DNA of 29,718 nt. It comes from Deltaproteobacteria bacterium (GTDB lineage: Bacteria > Desulfobacterota > DSM-4660 > Desulfatiglandales > HGW-15). Below are positions 7,055 through 13,942 of this stretch, in pieces. Numbering within the stretch: the first letter of the stretch is position 1; each line of letters begins with the position of its first letter. The notes under the pieces were generated by a model. It saw only the letters and a list, made by a program, of their open reading frames with translations, was not told the origin of the DNA and ran no database searches. A program made the translations under genes and the position numbers. Location of the stretch: assembly GCA_020060215.1 (NCBI GenBank), contig JAGVAP010000012.1, positions 1 through 29,718 of the forward strand, written 5' to 3'.

Positions 7055-8302
7055 TCAGGTGCGGTCCCTGAGAAAACGTCGGGTGGCGGCTGTGCGCCCA
7101 ATCCAGTGGGTGGTCCAGGGATGACACCCCATCGTTTCGCTGGCCTCGATCAATCTTCGGTTGAGGAGATAATTTACGGCTGGATTCATTCTCCGCGGCG
7201 GCCATTCGTAAGATGCCGCCAAATCCGGCACAGATGCACCCTCCTTCATTCTGTTCACCAAATCAGCGGCAATTCTACAGGCATCCGCCTCCGGGTTCCA
7301 AGGCTTATAGTGCCGGTCAAATTTGACAAAAAGTTCCGCCTCCGGTGTCAGCACGTGAAAGCCGATCTCGCCGCACCCTAGTCCGATGTGTCGCTGGACA
7401 AAACCCTGACCCTCCAGCTCGGATACCGCATCCACGATGTCATCGTCGGTAAGTCGTGTAAGTTGCCGGATTTCTTGCGGGCTGAGCTCTGGATCCATTG
7501 AATCGCCATGCTCCGAGCCCTCTATCATCAGGCGAAGGATGGTCTCGGCACCCGCAGAAACCCCTACCCCGGCTTTCCTCTCCATGGTTGTGGATGGGGG
7601 AGGGCCCGTCTCTGGCTTTCGACTTATCCCGTGAATATCTGAAACAAGCTGAGCAAGACCGCTTTCATAGTCGTCCATTGACGGTGAATAAAGCGACCGA
7701 AGCAGGGGGGGTAATTTATCCACGGGTAAGCCGAATCGGAGGGGAATAAACTTTGAACTTCCTTCGGTCTTTCTAATAAAACCGGCGTCTATTTCCGTGT
7801 TTACCCACTCTTTGGAGATGCTGTCAGGGGTCATAATGGCAATAAAATGCGTGCATCCCTCGAGGCCGGTTTCTATCTTTCGGCGAATGCTGTCACCGGA
7901 GCGAATCTCCCATTCGTCGAAAAACACATCTATCCCACGTCCCACAAGATCACCGGCCAGGCGGCGGACCAGATTCTTATCTTCTGAGGCATGGCAGAGG
8001 AAAGCCACCGGCGAACCGCCGGGCTTTTCGACTTCTCCGTTCGTCCCTTTTTCCTCTCTACCGTTTAGGCGTTCATGAACAAGAGCAATGAGTTCGGGCG
8101 AGCCGGTTACTTCAACAGACAGGTTTTCCATTGTATTTCCCCGGACAACCAGCACGGGGAACTCACCTGTTTCCGGGCGCCGGATTGAACCGATCTTGGC
8201 CCGTAACTCGGCTTCAACAGCCTTAAGAATCTCCGCCATGACGTAGTCCGCCAAGTCTTCCGGGTCGACCGATCGTCCACCGATCTCGAATTCAACCCTC
8301 AT
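7055..8302 (-). CDS. TIR-domain protein with C-terminal winged-helix-like region
   Basis: A 415-aa protein, first gene of the minus-strand operon, starting at ATG 8302 with GGGAGAG upstream. Residues 1-~85 form an unassigned alpha/beta segment (VVRGNTMENLSVEVTGSPEL). Residues ~97-225 are a TIR domain: VAFLCHASEDKNLVRRLAGD, then GIDVFFDEWEIRSGDSI, then HFIAIMTPDSISKEWVNTE with Glu170 at the position of the catalytic glutamate of NAD-cleaving TIR domains. Residues ~270-340 (LSPQEIRQLTRLTDDDIVDA, then VSELEGQGFVQRH) resemble a winged helix, and the C-terminus is W/R rich. NAD+ hydrolysis as an abortive-infection effector is the likely role, inferred from the family and the operon. Confidence 0.85.
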   Translation of the reverse strand: MRVEFEIGGRSVDPEDLADYVMAEILKAVEAELRAKIGSIRRPETGEFPVLVVRGNTMENLSVEVTGSPELIALVHERLNGREEKGTNGEVEKPGGSPVAFLCHASEDKNLVRRLAGDLVGRGIDVFFDEWEIRSGDSIRRKIETGLEGCTHFIAIMTPDSISKEWVNTEIDAGFIRKTEGSSKFIPLRFGLPVDKLPPLLRSLYSPSMDDYESGLAQLVSDIHGISRKPETGPPPSTTMERKAGVGVSAGAETILRLMIEGSEHGDSMDPELSPQEIRQLTRLTDDDIVDAVSELEGQGFVQRHIGLGCGEIGFHVLTPEAELFVKFDRHYKPWNPEADACRIAADLVNRMKEGASVPDLAASYEWPPRRMNPAVNYLLNRRLIEASETMGCHPWTTHWIGRTAATRRFLRDRT

Positions 8303-8736
8303 GGGTGTTCTCTCCCGTGGCCGGACTCTTCACCCGACCATTAGTGACAGAGAAAGGGAGTTCCATTTCGCAGGAACATAAAAGACTTGGCTCCAGTGTG
8401 TCAAGCGGGAATCGCTGCCGCCACCTGGTTCTGAGGTCTGCAGATTTGGTGCTTAGGATCGTCTTTCTGCCCACTGTAGACGCCTCTCTCGACAATCGCC
8501 TTTGACCTCATCTTCCCCGCCGAGCCACAGAGAAGGCTTTTACTCATCCAAACAGGCGGTCCGTCCGCCTAGAAAAGCTAGAAGAGTTGACTTGCGGTGG
8601 CTTTCCCATTTTTCCGGGAGGTACGCTCTTCTCGTAGAGTGCCCGGAGCCGGTCGGGGCGAATTACGCAATCTACGGCCGCTCACAGAGCTGAAAACAAG
8701 CTGATCCGAATTGATGTCAAGCCCGACCTCTCGGAG
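8303..8736. other. Intergenic region upstream of the TIR operon
   Basis: About 430 bases with no convincing gene. It must hold the promoter of the minus-strand TIR operon, but no clear -35/-10 or -24/-12 pair stands out. A perfect small dyad AGGCGG-TCCGT-CCGCCT lies at 8554-8570; it has no T-run on either side, so it is not a classical terminator. A 67-codon minus-strand frame (8292-8495) overlaps the TIR start but has no recognisable content. Confidence 0.4.
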
Positions 8737-8955
8737 GCATTTGGTAAGGTGGCGGGGCTTATGGCCGAGATTGCAGCGGCATCCAAGGAGCAGTCCCGGG
8801 GGACGGAGCAGGTGAACAAGGCCGTGGCGGAAATGGACAAGGTGGCTCAACAGAACGCCGCCAATGCGGAGGAGAATGCCAGTGCATCTGAAGAGGTGAA
8901 CGCACAGGCCGAGCAGATGAAGACCCATGTGAATGAGCGCGTGGCTATGATCTGA
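8737..8955 (+). pseudogene. Fragment of a methyl-accepting chemotaxis protein signalling domain
   Basis: The plus-strand frame encodes KVAGLMAEIAAASKEQSRGT, then EQVNKAVAEMDKVAQQNAAN, then AEENASASEEVNAQAEQMK, and stops soon after. This is the descending helix of the cytoplasmic four-helix bundle of MCPs, including a typical methylation-helix pattern. There is no sensor, membrane segment or hairpin tip upstream; the reading frame becomes unrelated before about 8734. It is a relic of a deleted receptor gene. No other chemotaxis gene is nearby. Confidence 0.8.
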
Positions 8956-9034
8956 ACCGTTGGAAGAAGAGCGGACAAGTATGGAGGACACGGCAAAAAG
9001 ACGAGCGCAACAAATCCGCCAAAATGGAATGCAA

Positions 9035-9505
9035 TTACCTGCCGGCGAGGCTCGTATGCGCTACCGGTCGAGATTGAGGCTTCCGCGTGATCGCATCACG
9101 GGATGCCTTGGCCGCCTGATGAATCAGAGGCGGCTGAGCCGAATTCAGCATGGCCTCCATGCATTGAACGGCCGAGTCCCTCATCTCTCTCGCATCACGA
9201 GCGCAGGACCCCTTGAAGTTGGCCAGCAGGCACGCCAAGGCCTGTATCGCGAGGATCCGCGCCTCGTGGTAGGTTCCTTCATCCTTAGCGAGATTGAGCA
9301 CCTCTTTCACGAGTTCTTCGCTGGGGCCGAAAACCTCGTTCAAACATCCGAGGACCGCCTCTCGCAGTCTCCAGTTGTTTCTGTATCTCAGGATCCTCAC
9401 GAGTCCCGGCTGGTGCTCGCTAAGCCGCCCTGATTGCTTCAACTCTTCCAAATTCTGGAGAACCTTCCCCCATTCCATCAAGTTCCCGAACATATCGGAG
9501 CTCAT
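9035..9505 (-). CDS. HEAT-repeat-like alpha-helical protein
   Basis: A 156-aa protein starting at ATG 9505 (MSSDMFGNLMEWGKVL) with a strong GGGGAGGA 5 nt upstream; the frame continues to 9748 across the STAS gene but that part is a shadow. Segments such as RNNWRLREAVLGCLNEVFGP and EARILAIQALACLLANFK have the paired-helix pattern of HEAT/armadillo repeats, which mediate protein-protein contacts. It lies 47 nt after the STAS protein gene and is probably the last gene of the sigma-54-controlled operon. A scaffold or partner-switch role is inferred. Confidence 0.6.
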   Translation of the reverse strand: MSSDMFGNLMEWGKVLQNLEELKQSGRLSEHQPGLVRILRYRNNWRLREAVLGCLNEVFGPSEELVKEVLNLAKDEGTYHEARILAIQALACLLANFKGSCARDAREMRDSAVQCMEAMLNSAQPPLIHQAAKASRDAITRKPQSRPVAHTSLAGR

Positions 9506-9552
9506 CACAATCCTCCCCGATCGCGGTATCGCACGCCTCTGGTTTAAACCAG

Positions 9553-9864
9553 TCAGTTTATCGAGACCTGTCGAGACGCAGTCCCTTCCGAATACGGTGC
9601 AATGTCTTCGGCGTGTTTTCCAATGAAAACGATGGACGGGTTTATCTTTCCGGCAGGGGGTAACTGCCGCTGAAAAACCGCCTTTCCGAAAGGGTGCACC
9701 TCCGTGAGTCCGTCGGTATGGATGATCACGCGATTGGCGGGCCCGCACTCCTCCGATAGCACCCTGATCAGATCCAAGGCCGAGGAGCCGTCGAAATCCC
9801 CGGCGAGCCTCAGATGGAGATTATCGCGTTCGCGGTTGACGATTATTTTGAAATTGGCGGCCAT
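9553..9864 (-). CDS. STAS-domain protein (anti-sigma-factor-antagonist-like)
   Basis: A 103-aa protein starting MAANFKIIVNRERDNLHLRL, followed by AGDFDGSSALDLIRVLSEE and RVIIHTDGLTEVHPFGKAVF. The strand-helix order and the GDFDGSSA...HTDGLTEVHPFG core match STAS domains (SpoIIAA/MlaB type). The usual phosphorylatable Ser region DxSG is replaced by DGLTEVHPFG, so a Ser/Thr kinase partner is not assured. It lies between the hemerythrin and HEAT-like genes in one orientation, 19 nt after the hemerythrin stop. Confidence 0.65.
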   Translation of the reverse strand: MAANFKIIVNRERDNLHLRLAGDFDGSSALDLIRVLSEECGPANRVIIHTDGLTEVHPFGKAVFQRQLPPAGKINPSIVFIGKHAEDIAPYSEGTASRQVSIN

Positions 9865-9883
9865 CCTACGCCCCCTTTCCGGA

Positions 9884-10459
9884 CTACCTGGATTGAATCA
9901 ACCCGATGGAGGGGTAAGACGCCATGCCGGTGAGCGTTTCCATTTTGTGCAGGGCTGCATGGTACTTCTCCAAGGGGATCTTCTCGTTGAACCGCCAGAA
10001 TTCCTGAAGGATTGAATTCTGCTCGTAATAGGAAAAATACTTAGGTACCCTGGGGAAGAAGGTCTCATTTTCCTTTCGAATATGCTCCAGGTAGTAACCA
10101 CTCAATATTCGCAGCCTTCGTTCCACGATCTCTCCATCCCCTCGCGAACCCGCCTCAGATCGGGCGGACATGATCTCACCGGTGCTTTTCATGATGAACA
10201 CGTGCTCTTGGATCAGTTCCTCCATCGTTTTCCGATCGCCTTCAAGAATCTTCTTCTTATCAAGATGATGAAAGAAGATTTCCTCTTCTTTCACGTGGTG
10301 GCATCGATCGACGTACATGCACAGGAAATCGATCACAGTGTCCGAATGCCCATTAAATCCCTTTCCGGACCCGCGCACCTGCTCCGTCCATTTTCCGATT
10401 GCTTCCATCATCCGCCGAATGATCTTGTGTTCGGCCACTAAAGGAGTGTGTACCTGCAT
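9884..10459 (-). CDS. Hemerythrin (HHE) domain protein
   Basis: A 191-aa protein from ATG 10459 (MQVHTPLVAEHKIIRRMM). The frame opens further, to TTG 10528; neither start has a strong ribosome site, so the N-terminus is uncertain. Iron ligands of the hemerythrin four-helix bundle are visible in order: EHKIIRRMM, then DRCHHVKEEEIFF (HxxxE), then QEHVFIM, then LEHIRKENETFF (HxxxE). Such proteins bind O2 or NO at a di-iron site and act in sensing, storage or iron-sulfur repair. It lies in the presumed sigma-54 operon, about 100 nt downstream of the Cys-rich gene. Confidence 0.85.
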   Translation of the reverse strand: MQVHTPLVAEHKIIRRMMEAIGKWTEQVRGSGKGFNGHSDTVIDFLCMYVDRCHHVKEEEIFFHHLDKKKILEGDRKTMEELIQEHVFIMKSTGEIMSARSEAGSRGDGEIVERRLRILSGYYLEHIRKENETFFPRVPKYFSYYEQNSILQEFWRFNEKIPLEKYHAALHKMETLTGMASYPSIGLIQSR

Positions 10460-10562
10460 CCCGTGCACCCGCTGCTTGTTCCGTCTCAGATCCCCCGCAC
10501 AAACACTCTCACTGCTCAGCCTTACCAAAGCCTTTCCCGTTCAGAGTATAATGCTGTCGCTC

Positions 10563-10886
10563 CTATTCGTGCGACTCGCAATCCCAGGTCCCCCCTCCCG
10601 GCTTCAGGAACGCGCAGGTCGGGAGTTTGACACAGGTCTTGCAAAGCCCAAAATAGGCGTCTCCGGCTTTCTCTGGCCTGACGGAGGGTGTCTTTGCCTT
10701 GTGATGGTTCGGGAGTCGAAAATCCTCGGGGATCTCCCTCTGCCGATTCGATTCACAGCGGTATTCCTCGCAGAAGAAGACGGGAGCTTCCCGTTCCATG
10801 TGGAAACAGCATTTCGCCGAATCATCGCACGTGAAGCAGATCCCCTTCTCCCTGTTCTCATCGCCCAACGTATAATCACTGTTCAT
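10563..10886 (-). CDS. Cys-rich small protein, probable metal or Fe-S binding
   Basis: A 107-aa protein whose ATG overlaps the stop of the receiver-domain gene (ATGA), so it is translationally coupled. Cysteines are clustered in GICFTCDDSAKCCFHMERE, VFFCEEYRCES, GLCKTCVKLPTCAF and WDCE. The paired CxxC/CxxxxC arrangement suggests zinc or iron-sulfur binding. There is no signal peptide or membrane segment. No named family can be assigned with confidence; similar short proteins occur in anaerobic deltaproteobacteria. Co-occurrence with a hemerythrin suggests a redox or NO/O2-related function. Confidence 0.7.
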   Translation of the reverse strand: MNSDYTLGDENREKGICFTCDDSAKCCFHMEREAPVFFCEEYRCESNRQREIPEDFRLPNHHKAKTPSVRPEKAGDAYFGLCKTCVKLPTCAFLKPGGGTWDCESHE

Positions 10887-11341
10887 GATAAGCGCCTCCG
10901 TATCATGACGGTTTGTTTTCTCGCCTCCTCAAGGCCTACGTCCGCAAGAGGTTCCCGCCGTTCCGCCATTCTCGTCCCCTTGGGGCTTCTTTTTGAGAGA
11001 TGGTCCAGCAGCGACCTGAGGCTCTCGGGCTCAAAAGGCTTCACCATATAGTAAAGGACACCCTGCGCTCGGATCCGTGCCTCCAATTCGCGGGAGTTGT
11101 TCCATGTCATAGCCACAACATGCATGTCAGGCGAAAAAGTTTTGAGCCGCGAGATGAGTTCCTCTCCCTTCATGTCGGGCAGGAGGGCCTCCGTGAGCAC
11201 CAGGTCACAGTGTATTTTCATGAAGGTCTTCAGGGCGTTCTTCCCACTTCCACACGTATGTGCCTTATGGCCCCAGTTCTGGAGCATCTTCCGGATGGTA
11301 TCGGCCAGGTCCGAATCGCTTTCCACTACAAGGACTTTCAC
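10883..11341 (-). CDS. Stand-alone receiver-domain protein with Glu at the phospho-acceptor position
   Basis: A 152-aa protein beginning MKVLVVESDSDLADTIRKML; residues ~1-118 have the CheY-like fold order. The normal LVLTD(x)xMP motif reads LVLTEALLPDMKG, so Glu51 replaces the phosphorylated Asp. The acidic pocket is also reduced (VESDSD instead of VDDD/E). The conserved Lys is kept (VKPFEP, Lys101) and a Thr is present at MTWNN (Thr79). There is no output domain; the ~34-residue C-terminal tail is basic. It is the first gene after the sigma-54 promoter, with TSS-to-start spacing of about 55 nt. A pseudo-receiver locked in an active-like state is inferred. Confidence 0.8.
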   Translation of the reverse strand: MKVLVVESDSDLADTIRKMLQNWGHKAHTCGSGKNALKTFMKIHCDLVLTEALLPDMKGEELISRLKTFSPDMHVVAMTWNNSRELEARIRAQGVLYYMVKPFEPESLRSLLDHLSKRSPKGTRMAERREPLADVGLEEARKQTVMIRRRLS

Positions 11342-11407
11342 GAGTTCCCTGTGGCTCCTTTCCGGGGTTCAGGCAGACCGGCTCCCCTGCCCTTGCTTCT
11401 TCTCAAA

Positions 11408-11423
11408 AGCAACATTCGTGCCC
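11408..11423 (-). promoter_or_regulatory. Sigma-54 (-24/-12) promoter for the receiver/hemerythrin operon
   Basis: On the minus strand the sequence is GGGCACGAATGTTGCT, against the RpoN consensus TGGCACG-N4-TTGCW; 11 of 12 defined positions match, with exact GG-to-GC spacing. It lies 67 nt upstream of the receiver gene start and faces it. Predicted transcription start is near 11397. A sigma-54 activator is encoded immediately upstream. Confidence 0.8.
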
Positions 11424-11497
11424 GACTTCCTATCCAGCTAAGCCACTGTAAAGGCGTATGATTCCTCGGATTGAGAGGTGCGGGACAAGAAGGATAC

Positions 11498-11511
11498 GGG
11501 CAAAATCGCCC
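11498..11511. promoter_or_regulatory. GGGC-N6-GCCC dyad 1, probable activator (UAS) site
   Basis: The sequence is GGGCAAAATCGCCC, a perfect 4-nt-arm dyad with an AT-rich centre. It lies about 95 bp upstream of the -12 element of the sigma-54 promoter, a normal position for enhancer sites of sigma-54 activators. Two more copies follow at 11566 and 11584. Confidence 0.55.
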
Positions 11512-11565
11512 ATCGGGGGCGAGGGTTGACTAAAAGTTCTTTGTATTCCAGGGAAATAGAAGATA

Positions 11566-11579
11566 GGGCGAATGTGCCC
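11566..11579. promoter_or_regulatory. GGGC-N6-GCCC dyad 2, probable activator (UAS) site
   Basis: The sequence is GGGCGAATGTGCCC, with the same arms as dyad 1. It is 18 bp centre to centre from dyad 3, close to two helical turns, so two dimers could bind on one DNA face. Confidence 0.55.
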
Positions 11580-11583
11580 ATGT

Positions 11584-11597
11584 GGGCGATGTTGCCC
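11584..11597. promoter_or_regulatory. GGGC-N6-GCCC dyad 3, probable activator (UAS) site
   Basis: The sequence is GGGCGATGTTGCCC, with the same arms and a GA-TGT core as in dyad 2. Together with dyad 2 it is framed by a wider GTGCCCA...TGGGCAC pair reaching about 11615. It lies about 180 bp upstream of the promoter. Confidence 0.55.
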
Positions 11598-11692
11598 GCA
11601 ATCAGCGTGGGCACTTCAGATCGGACGGGAATAAGAGGCTGAAAGGATATAAAGGCTGCAGGCGGGACTTTGCTGCGTGTCTCAGGGCGCGG

Positions 11693-13531
11693 CTACACCG
11701 GCTCCAGCTTTTCGATCTTCCTGGAAAGCGCCCGCCGGGAGATTCCGAGGAGCCTTGCCGCCTTCGTTCTGTTCCAGCTGGACTGTTCCAGCGCGCTCCG
11801 GACAACGTTCTTCTCAACGGCCTCGAGCTCCCCTTTCAAACCGCCCTCCAGAGTGCCTGCTTCCCGAGGGACCCGACCCTTGCTCAGAAGGTCCCATCGA
11901 CCGACGCTCAGGTATCGGCGGATCACGTTCTGCAGCTCGCGAACGTTCCCGGGCCAGGCATAGCCGAACATGTCGTCCAGGATCCTGGCCGGTAGACGCG
12001 TGACCTTTGCGTCGCCCCGGTACAGGTTCATGAAATGGTCGACCAGTGTAGGGATGTCTTCCCTCCTTTCCCTCAGGGGGGGTAAGGTTATGGAAATTAC
12101 ATGGATCCGATAAAAGAAATCTTCCCGCATGGTCCCTTCCGTGACCAACCGGGAGAGATTCCTGTTGGTCGCCGCAATGATCCTGAAATTGGATTTTTTC
12201 GGCCTGCTCATGCCTACCGGGTAGTAATCCCCTCCGTCGATCGCCCGCAGAAGCTTCACCTGCATGCTCAGCGTGAGTTCCCCCACCTCATCCAGGAACA
12301 GCGTTCCGTGGTCGGCGATATCCAGGTAACCGAGTTTGTTGGCAAACGCCCCGGTGAAAGCGCCTTTTCTGTGGCCGAAGAATTCGCTCTCGAGAAGGTT
12401 CTCGGGGATGGCGCCGCAGTTCACGGTCACGAATTCCTTGTCATGCCTGCCGCTCAGGTCGTGAACGGCCCTCGCCACAAGTTCCTTGCCCGTGCCGGAC
12501 TCGCCGAATATGGCCACGCTCGCGTCGGAGTTGGCGGCCTTCAGGATCAATTCGTACACCTCCTGCATGACGCGGCTCTTTCCGATGATGTCTCTGAACC
12601 TGTAGCGTTCCTTCATGGAGGATCGCAGGTGGATGTTTTCCTGCCTCAGCGATTCGGCCTCTTCCTTCATCTCCGTCTCGCGGCGCACCCTTTCCGTGCA
12701 GTCCCTGAAGGTGGAGAGGACGGCCGATTTGCCCTTGAGCTGGACGAAGATGTGCTCTCCCTCCAACCACGACTCGCTGCCGTCGGGGGCGATGCATCTC
12801 GTCCTGAAATGGTTTATCTGAGAAGGCTCGGTCACGTCCGGCGCCGGGACCGTGTCGTCACAATGGACGGAACCGATCGAGACCAGCTCGCCCAGCGACA
12901 TGCCCAAGCGCTCCCCTTTGGTGCTCAGCCCGAAGAGGTTCGCAAAAGCACCGTTGAAATACAGGACCCTTCCATCCTGCTGAAGGGCCACACCATCGGT
13001 CACATGCTCGGCCAGTGCACGGTAGCGTTCCTCGCTCTCCCTGAGGGATGACTCGGCGCGCTTGGTCCACACGATCTTCCCGAGCTTCTCGGCAATCACC
13101 TTGGCGAGCCGGACCTCTTCCTTCAGAAAAGGGTCTTGGTCGGGTTTCCCGCTATTTTCCTTGTAGCAGATCTCCAGGAGGCCGCGCTCTTCAGGGCTAA
13201 CGGCGATCTCCGTGCAAAGCTTCCAGGGTGTTTCCCGGAAATCGCGGCATTCGTATTTCCGATCGCCCAGGACGATGCGCGCGCAGGCCGAGTCCGGGTA
13301 CTGCCACGCGGACGGGATGATGTCGACGGTGGACTGCAGGATTTCATCGAGGGAGACGTTCGGTTTTTCGAAAAACTCGGATATGGCGTAGAGACAATTG
13401 AGCTCCTTGACCCTTTCCCCGAGATCGTAAGTGACTTTTTTCAGCGCCTCTTTTGCTTTCATGTCCGACCCTGGAGGGACACTGTCGGGTTCGATTTGTT
13501 GGCTGTCTTCCGCCCTCATCCTGTCGCTCAT
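11693..13531 (-). CDS. Sigma-54-dependent transcriptional activator (GAF-like, PAS, AAA+, Fis HTH)
   Basis: A 612-aa protein from ATG 13531 (MSDRMRAEDSQQIEPD). Residues ~38-125 (GERVKELNCLYAISEFFEKP) form a GAF-like sensory region common in deltaproteobacterial kinases. A PAS domain lies at ~165-285 (SEERYRALAEHVTDGVALQQ). The AAA+ motor has Walker A GESGTGKE (343-350), the sigma-54 contact loop GAFTGA (390-395) and Walker B LFLDEVGE (411-418). The C-terminus is a Fis-type helix-turn-helix (WNRTKAARLLGISRRALSRK). There is no receiver domain, so activation should be through ligand sensing. A matching sigma-54 promoter and three dyads lie directly downstream, so it probably drives the receiver/hemerythrin operon. 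Confidence 0.92.
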   Translation of the reverse strand: MSDRMRAEDSQQIEPDSVPPGSDMKAKEALKKVTYDLGERVKELNCLYAISEFFEKPNVSLDEILQSTVDIIPSAWQYPDSACARIVLGDRKYECRDFRETPWKLCTEIAVSPEERGLLEICYKENSGKPDQDPFLKEEVRLAKVIAEKLGKIVWTKRAESSLRESEERYRALAEHVTDGVALQQDGRVLYFNGAFANLFGLSTKGERLGMSLGELVSIGSVHCDDTVPAPDVTEPSQINHFRTRCIAPDGSESWLEGEHIFVQLKGKSAVLSTFRDCTERVRRETEMKEEAESLRQENIHLRSSMKERYRFRDIIGKSRVMQEVYELILKAANSDASVAIFGESGTGKELVARAVHDLSGRHDKEFVTVNCGAIPENLLESEFFGHRKGAFTGAFANKLGYLDIADHGTLFLDEVGELTLSMQVKLLRAIDGGDYYPVGMSRPKKSNFRIIAATNRNLSRLVTEGTMREDFFYRIHVISITLPPLRERREDIPTLVDHFMNLYRGDAKVTRLPARILDDMFGYAWPGNVRELQNVIRRYLSVGRWDLLSKGRVPREAGTLEGGLKGELEAVEKNVVRSALEQSSWNRTKAARLLGISRRALSRKIEKLEPV

Positions 13532-13588
13532 TCCCCTGCTCCCACTCAGACGCACGCCAATTTCGTGCCCTAGGCCCCTGACGCCCCC

Positions 13589-13666
13589 CTATTTCCATGT
13601 TTGCCGGAGACCTTCTGTCCCCATAGTTCTACAAGTGTTAATCCCCTGCGGCTTCAGTTGAGCCAT
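13589..13666 (-). CDS. 25-codon leader-like ORF upstream of the sigma-54 activator gene
   Basis: Below usual ORF length, but preceded by an excellent ribosome site (GAGGAGG, then TAAGATC, then ATG). It encodes MAQLKPQGINTCRTMGTEGL, then RQTWK, and ends 57 nt before the activator start. There is no transmembrane or secretion feature. It may be a regulatory leader peptide for the activator mRNA or a real microprotein; no family is recognised. The longer in-frame reading to 13771 has no comparable ribosome site. Confidence 0.4.
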   Translation of the reverse strand: MAQLKPQGINTCRTMGTEGLRQTWK

Positions 13667-13862
13667 GATCTTACCTCCTCGCTTCCTGCAAGGGGATTCG
13701 GTCCGTTCAATCATTCTTCTAACTATATCGCATGGATTAAACAAGTCCAATGGATCGGGGTCGTTTCGCAATCAGCAGTACGGTTGATCCGTCCGCCTCT
13801 TGGGCTTGAAAACCAAATCCGGATGATAAAACTCTCTTAAGGTATACCGAAAGTGCACGTCA

Positions 13863-13889
13863 GGCATCAACTAAGCACGGCTTGATGCC
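13863..13889. promoter_or_regulatory. GGCATCAA / TTGATGCC inverted repeat upstream of the Crp/Fnr gene
   Basis: A perfect 8-bp inverted repeat with an 11-nt centre, 54 nt before the Crp/Fnr-type gene. There is no T-run, so a terminator is unlikely. It could be an autoregulatory operator or a leader hairpin; the arm spacing is wider than the usual Crp-family site (6-nt centre). Confidence 0.35.
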
Positions 13890-13942
13890 GAATTCCTTGC
13901 ATTCCCGGCCAAATTGTCTGAGAATTAAAGCCCGTCTCATCG

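Noticed and set aside
8292..8495. 67-codon minus-strand ORF overlapping the TIR gene start
   Set aside because: No recognisable domain, no strong ribosome site and composition unlike neighbouring genes; treated as chance within the upstream region.
8554..8570. AGGCGG/CCGCCT hairpin as a rho-independent terminator
   Set aside because: No T-run on either strand and no gene ending beside it.
12101..13051. 316-codon plus-strand frame opposite the sigma-54 activator
   Set aside because: The minus frame has complete AAA+, GAFTGA and HTH motifs; the plus frame is His/Leu/Gly-rich antisense translation without a domain.
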